A stretch of 64,000 nucleotides of DNA from Casuarina equisetifolia (lineage: Eukaryota; Streptophyta; Magnoliopsida; Fagales; Casuarinaceae), in NCBI GenBank assembly GCA_028551475.1, contig CM052361.1:12593501-12657500 (forward strand), read 5' to 3'. The position numbers were made by a program, and so were the translations under genes. This document shows, piece after piece, positions 59,742 through 64,000 of the stretch; positions within the stretch are counted from its first letter, which is position 1; each line of letters opens with the position of its first letter. The notes beneath the pieces are model-generated. The model did not search any database. It was given only the letters and a program-made list of their open reading frames with translations, and was not told where the DNA came from.

Positions 59742-62700
59742 CTCCCCCTCAAGCCGGAGATTTGAACAAGTCAAATACTCCGAGCTTGGAGAGAAGATGC
59801 CAATGTTGTTTGCTGTTAAGGGCCTTAGTAAGAAGATCAGCAGGTTGTTCTTTGGTTGGCACGTGTCGTGTTGTGATGACCCCTTGTTGCATCTTTTCTC
59901 GTACGTAGTGACATTCGACTTCAATATGCTTTGTGCATTCATGGAATATGGGATTGGTCGCTATCTTCTCTGCAGCCTCATTATGACAATGTAGCAACAC
60001 TGGACGCTTTATGTAAAAGCCAAAATCCTTAAGTAGTCCAATGATCCAGACTATTTCACAAGTGGTGAGTTGCATAGCTCTATATTCTGCTTCAGCTGAG
60101 GACAGAGATACAGTGGGTTGTTTCTTGGAGCGCCATGAGATCAGAGAGTTTCCCAACATGATGCAGAAGCCTGTGGTGGATCGTCTCGTCATAGGGCATG
60201 TGCTATAGTCTGAGTCGCAGTATGCTCGTAGCTCAAAAGGTGAAGATGATGGAAACATGAGACCTAGGCCTGGACAACTCTTGAGATATCTGATTACCTT
60301 TAGAGCTGCTTCCATGTGGGATTGTTTCGGATCATGCATGAATTGACTAAGAAGTTGTACCGGGAATGTGATGTCAGGCCTAGTCAGTGTCAAGTAGATC
60401 AGTCGTCCAACCAATCATTGGTAAATCGATGGATCATCGAAAGGAGGATCATTCTGTGGTTCATCAGATCCAGCATCATATTCAATGCTAGTGAATTTTT
60501 TGTTTTGCTCCATAGGAGTAAGTGAGGGTTTCGAACCAGCTAAACCAGCTTCAGAGATAAGTTCCAGGGCATATTTGCGCTGACTTAATGAAATTTCATC
60601 TGGAGAACGAGCGATCTCGAGCCCTAAAAAGTATTTGGAGAGGCCAAGATCCTTCATGAAGAAGGTACCATGCAAGTATTTCTTGAGGTCTGAAATGGCT
60701 TCGTGACTATTTCCTGTGATTAGTATGTCATCAACATAGATAAGTAATGCCACAAAAGAATTACCTCTCTTCTTGGTGAATAATGAGTAGTCATGATAAG
60801 ACTGGTTGAAACCATGTGCAATAAGGGCACTAATGAACTTGGCATTCCACTATCGAGAAGCTTGCTTCAACCCATAAAGGGATTTTCGCAATCGACATAC
60901 ACGGTGCTCCCCCTGATTGGGAAATCCGGGGGGAAGCTCCATGTAGACTTCTTCTGAAAGATCACCATGGAGAAAAGCAATCTGAACATCCATCTGATAC
61001 AATGGCCAATGATGGACGGCAGCAATAGTGATGATGAGGTGAACAGTAACATGTTTGGCAGTAGGAAAGAAGGTGTCCTGATAGTCAATGCCTTCACGTT
61101 GATTGAAGCCCTTTGCAATTAAACGAGCTTTATAACGGTCAATGGAACCATCAGCACAATATTTCACCTTGTAAACCCATTTACAACCAATAGGACGACG
61201 ACCCAGGGGGCAAAGGAACAATATCCCAAGTGTGGTTAGCCGCAAGAGCTTGGAGTTCAGTATCCATGGCTGCAATCCAATTGGGATTTTGGGTGGCTTC
61301 AAGATAGGTGGTGGGTTCGGTAAGGGTAGATATAGAGGCAATAAAGTGCTGGTGAGGTGGATGACATTGGTTGAGGGAGACATAGTTGGAAATGGGGTAT
61401 AAGGAATTGGTGGAAGATGAGGAAAGGGTGGGACATATGTAGTCAGTGGTCCAAATGGGAGGATGGGAATTGCGGCTAGAACGACGCAAGGTGGGAAGAT
61501 TAGGAGTAGTAGAAGGTGTGGAAGTAGTGGTATCAGGAGGGATGGGAGTGGGATCAGGAGCAGGGGAAGAAGTATTGGGAGAGGGAGTCAAGACAGGTGC
61601 AAGGGGGTCAGAGGTTGGGTCGGAGATGGGGTTGGGAGCAGGTGGGAGCGAGGAAGAAGTGTCGAGAGGGGGAAAATGAGGAAGATCAACAGGTAGTGAT
61701 GAAGAAGTGTATGTATCAGGATCCGGCTCGTCTGGGGATGATGGGGCAATCAGGCTGTCCGAGGAAGAAGAGGAAGAAAAAGGAAAATTGTTTCTTGAAA
61801 AACAACATCACGACTGACGAAAAATTTTCAGGATTGGGGATCATAGACACGATAACCTTTTTGAGAGGGCGGGTAACCCATAAAAATGCATGGAGTAGCA
61901 CGAGGACTAAATTTGTCACGGGGGCCTAAGGTGGTGGCATAACAACGGCAACCAAAGACACGAAGATGGTCGAGAATGGGAGGTTTGCCAAATAAGATTT
62001 CAAAAGGAGTAAGACCATGAAGAGGAGAAGAGGGAAGGCGATTGATTAAATAGGTGGCCGTGAGGATGCAATCACCCTAAAAGGAAGAGGGAATATGAGC
62101 TTGAAACATTAAAGCACGAGCAACATCTAATAAATGGCGATGTTTGCGTTCAACAACTCCATTTTGTTGGGGAGTATGAACACATGAGGATTCATGGGAG
62201 ATACCCTGTAAGGAGAGAAAGGAGCAACATTCAGAGGAAAAAAATTCAGAACCATTGTCGAAGCGAATGCGGCGGACAGAGGTATTGAATTGGGTTTGAA
62301 CGAAGGAGAGAAAATATTGAATTTTAGAAAAAACTTGACTTTTGAATTGAAGAAGAAATGTCCAGGTGGCACGAGAAAAATCGTAGACGATGGTGAGAAA
62401 GTAACGGGCACCATCATGGGTGGGGATACGATGAGGACCCCAAACATCCATGTGAACAAGTTCGAAAAGCGATTGGGTAAAAGTTTGACGAGTGGGAAAG
62501 GGGTGACGTGTTTGTTTGGCGAGAGGGCAAATGGGGCAAGAAAAAAAGGAAGGGCAAGAAATAGATTGACCAGAGGAAGGAAAGGTTTTTAAGGAAGAAT
62601 GACCAAAGCGTTGATGTAAAATATCATAACTAATATTATTAATAAAAATTGGATTACAATCTTGACGCTGTTGGGAAGTACAATCAGCGGATTGAAGGGA

Positions 62701-64000
62701 ATTTAAATATTTGAAAAAAAAACAGAATGAAAATGTTTTGGAAAAGTAGAACAAAGATAGTAAAGTCCTCGATCAGCCTTGCCGAGCCCGATCAGAGCCC
62801 CAGTCGTACGATCCTAAAACACACAGAAAGCGTCAAAAAAAATTGCCACACAATTAATATCACGGGTCAATTTTTGAATGGATAATAAATTGTGTTTAAA
62901 ACGAGGAGCATATAAAATATTGGTGAGATGTAAATTGGGATAAGGTTGACATCGACCAATGTGGGTGACTAGACTAAGGGAACGATCAGGTAGTGTGATG
63001 TGTAAGGGTGCAGCACATGGAGAGAAAAAATCAAGAATCGATAAATTGCAAGTGATATGGTCGCTTGCCCCAGAGTCAATAATCCATAAAGATGAAATAG
63101 GAGAATTAGATGAGACCGTACCAGAGAATGGGTCAGAAGAGCCCATTTGGTTAATGAGGGTCATGAGTTTGTGCTGTTGGTCCACATTGAGGTTGAGCCC
63201 AGTGGACCCACCATAGATACTACCTGGGCTTGGGGGATGATGGCCCAGTATGCCCGGGCTAGGAGTAGGTGGATGTCCTGAAAAAGAAGATCCCCCAGTG
63301 AAGTCCATAGTTGGGGGACCATATCCTGGAGGCTGATAGGGCCCAGTAGGGAAAAACGCGGAGTGATCAGAGGCTGCATGATGGGCAGTGGGCCTTTTTT
63401 TCTGAATACTGCATGGCTTGGACCTGTTTCCGGGTGGGTAGCCCACCAAGAGGTAACAGGCCTCGCGTAAGTGGCCTGGGCGCTTGCAGTGACTACAAGT
63501 GGGCCGAGGCGCGAGGGAGGCTTGCTGGGTCGAATACGGGTGAGTCCCGCGCGGGCCAGTGATGGCTGAATCCGGGTCCTGAGGCCAGCCCGAGTGGGTG
63601 AGAGAGGCGCCCGACCCATCGGAGATGCGGCTGGAGTGATGAACCTAGAATGCCCGATTGTCGCCGATGGAGGAGCTCCAGTCGTCACGAGAGGAACGTT
63701 GATGGAGTTCCTGTTTGGCAAGGGAGTAGATTTTCTCCAGATTGGGAAGAGTCTCACAGGAGAGGATGTTGGAGCGGAGATTATGAAATTCCTCTGGGAG
63801 AGCGAGAAGAAATTTCAGAGCACGATCTTCTTCCTCACGTTCTCGGACCAGTTGATGAAGCCGAGCACCGCAAGAGCAGGTCAGAAGAGGTTGTTGCGCA
63901 TCAAGGTCATTCTAGAGTGATTTCAGGCGGAGGAAATAGGAGGTGAGTTCTTCAGCGGAGGCGCCGGGAGAGAGCTGGAGATCGCTAATCGCTTGTTTCA
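59537..64000 (-). mobile_element. Ty1/copia element, 5' end beyond the window
   Basis: On the reverse strand, from the right edge: gag (to about 63430), with a cysteine-knuckle region; protease WIIDSGASDHITCN near 63090; pre-integrase (ILHQRFGHSSLKTFPSSG) and integrase (TPQQNGVVERKHRHLLDVAR) about 62640-62080; reverse transcriptase about 61400-60780 ([28 protein letters not shown]) continuing to 60420 (LLIYVDDILITG); and RNase H about 60410-59755 (QPTVSLSSAEAEYRAM). A purine tract TTGAGGGGGAG leads to the 3' LTR at 59741. It is the same general type as the copia at 14036-19348 but much better preserved, with only a few breaks seen, so it is younger. The 5' LTR lies outside the window. Confidence 0.92.

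Overview
The window is nuclear DNA of a flowering plant, most likely a dicot. Three signs point to this: AT-rich intergenic DNA, genes with short GT-AG introns, and a high load of Ty1/copia, Ty3/gypsy and miniature (TRIM) LTR elements. The species cannot be named from the sequence alone. No bacterial-type feature (operon, CRISPR array, IS element) is present.

Four host genes are well supported. (1) 3508-4914 (+) is an intronless, membrane-anchored protein of the plant DUF7870 / SAM-methyltransferase-like family. (2) 5822-9157 (-) is a three-exon RING E3 ubiquitin ligase of the LOG2/LUL family with an N-myristoylation-type start; it converges on gene 1. (3) 30052-31697 (+) is a six-exon receptor-like cytoplasmic kinase related to CRPK1. 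(4) 54879-57194 (-) is an intronless CRINKLY4-related receptor kinase of the CCR1/CCR2 type, whose kinase domain lacks the APE segment. The genes are unrelated in function and form no cluster; they are islands between transposon-rich tracts.

Layout: 1-3.4 kb, old copia and non-autonomous LTR debris. 3.5-9.2 kb, two convergent genes with an 86-bp tandem repeat between them. 9.2-13.2 kb, AT-rich spacer with TRIM debris. 13.2-19.7 kb, a copia element (two 208-bp LTRs, 5-bp target duplication) inserted in one arm of an older inverted duplication. 19.7-23.6 kb, a gypsy chromovirus lacking its 5' half, abutting a TRIM. 23.6-30 kb, spacer with a near-perfect hairpin and a tandem TRIM array. 30-31.7 kb, the cytoplasmic kinase. 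33.5-36 kb, an old copia remnant and a two-LTR TRIM. 36-42 kb, low-information spacer. 42-49.4 kb, a Sirevirus-like copia fossil interrupted by a solo LTR and flanked by another LTR in the opposite orientation. 51-54.3 kb, a copia remnant, TRIM pieces and an odd tract rich in GCGACCC. 54.9-57.2 kb, the CRINKLY4-related kinase. 59.5-64 kb, a copia element running off the window edge.

I found no previously undescribed biological system that I can defend. The most unusual local structures are the 24.0-kb hairpin, the GCGACCC-rich tract near 53.2 kb, the tandem TRIM array near 27.6 kb and the inverted duplication around the 14-kb copia. All coordinates were read by eye; approximate ends are marked as such.
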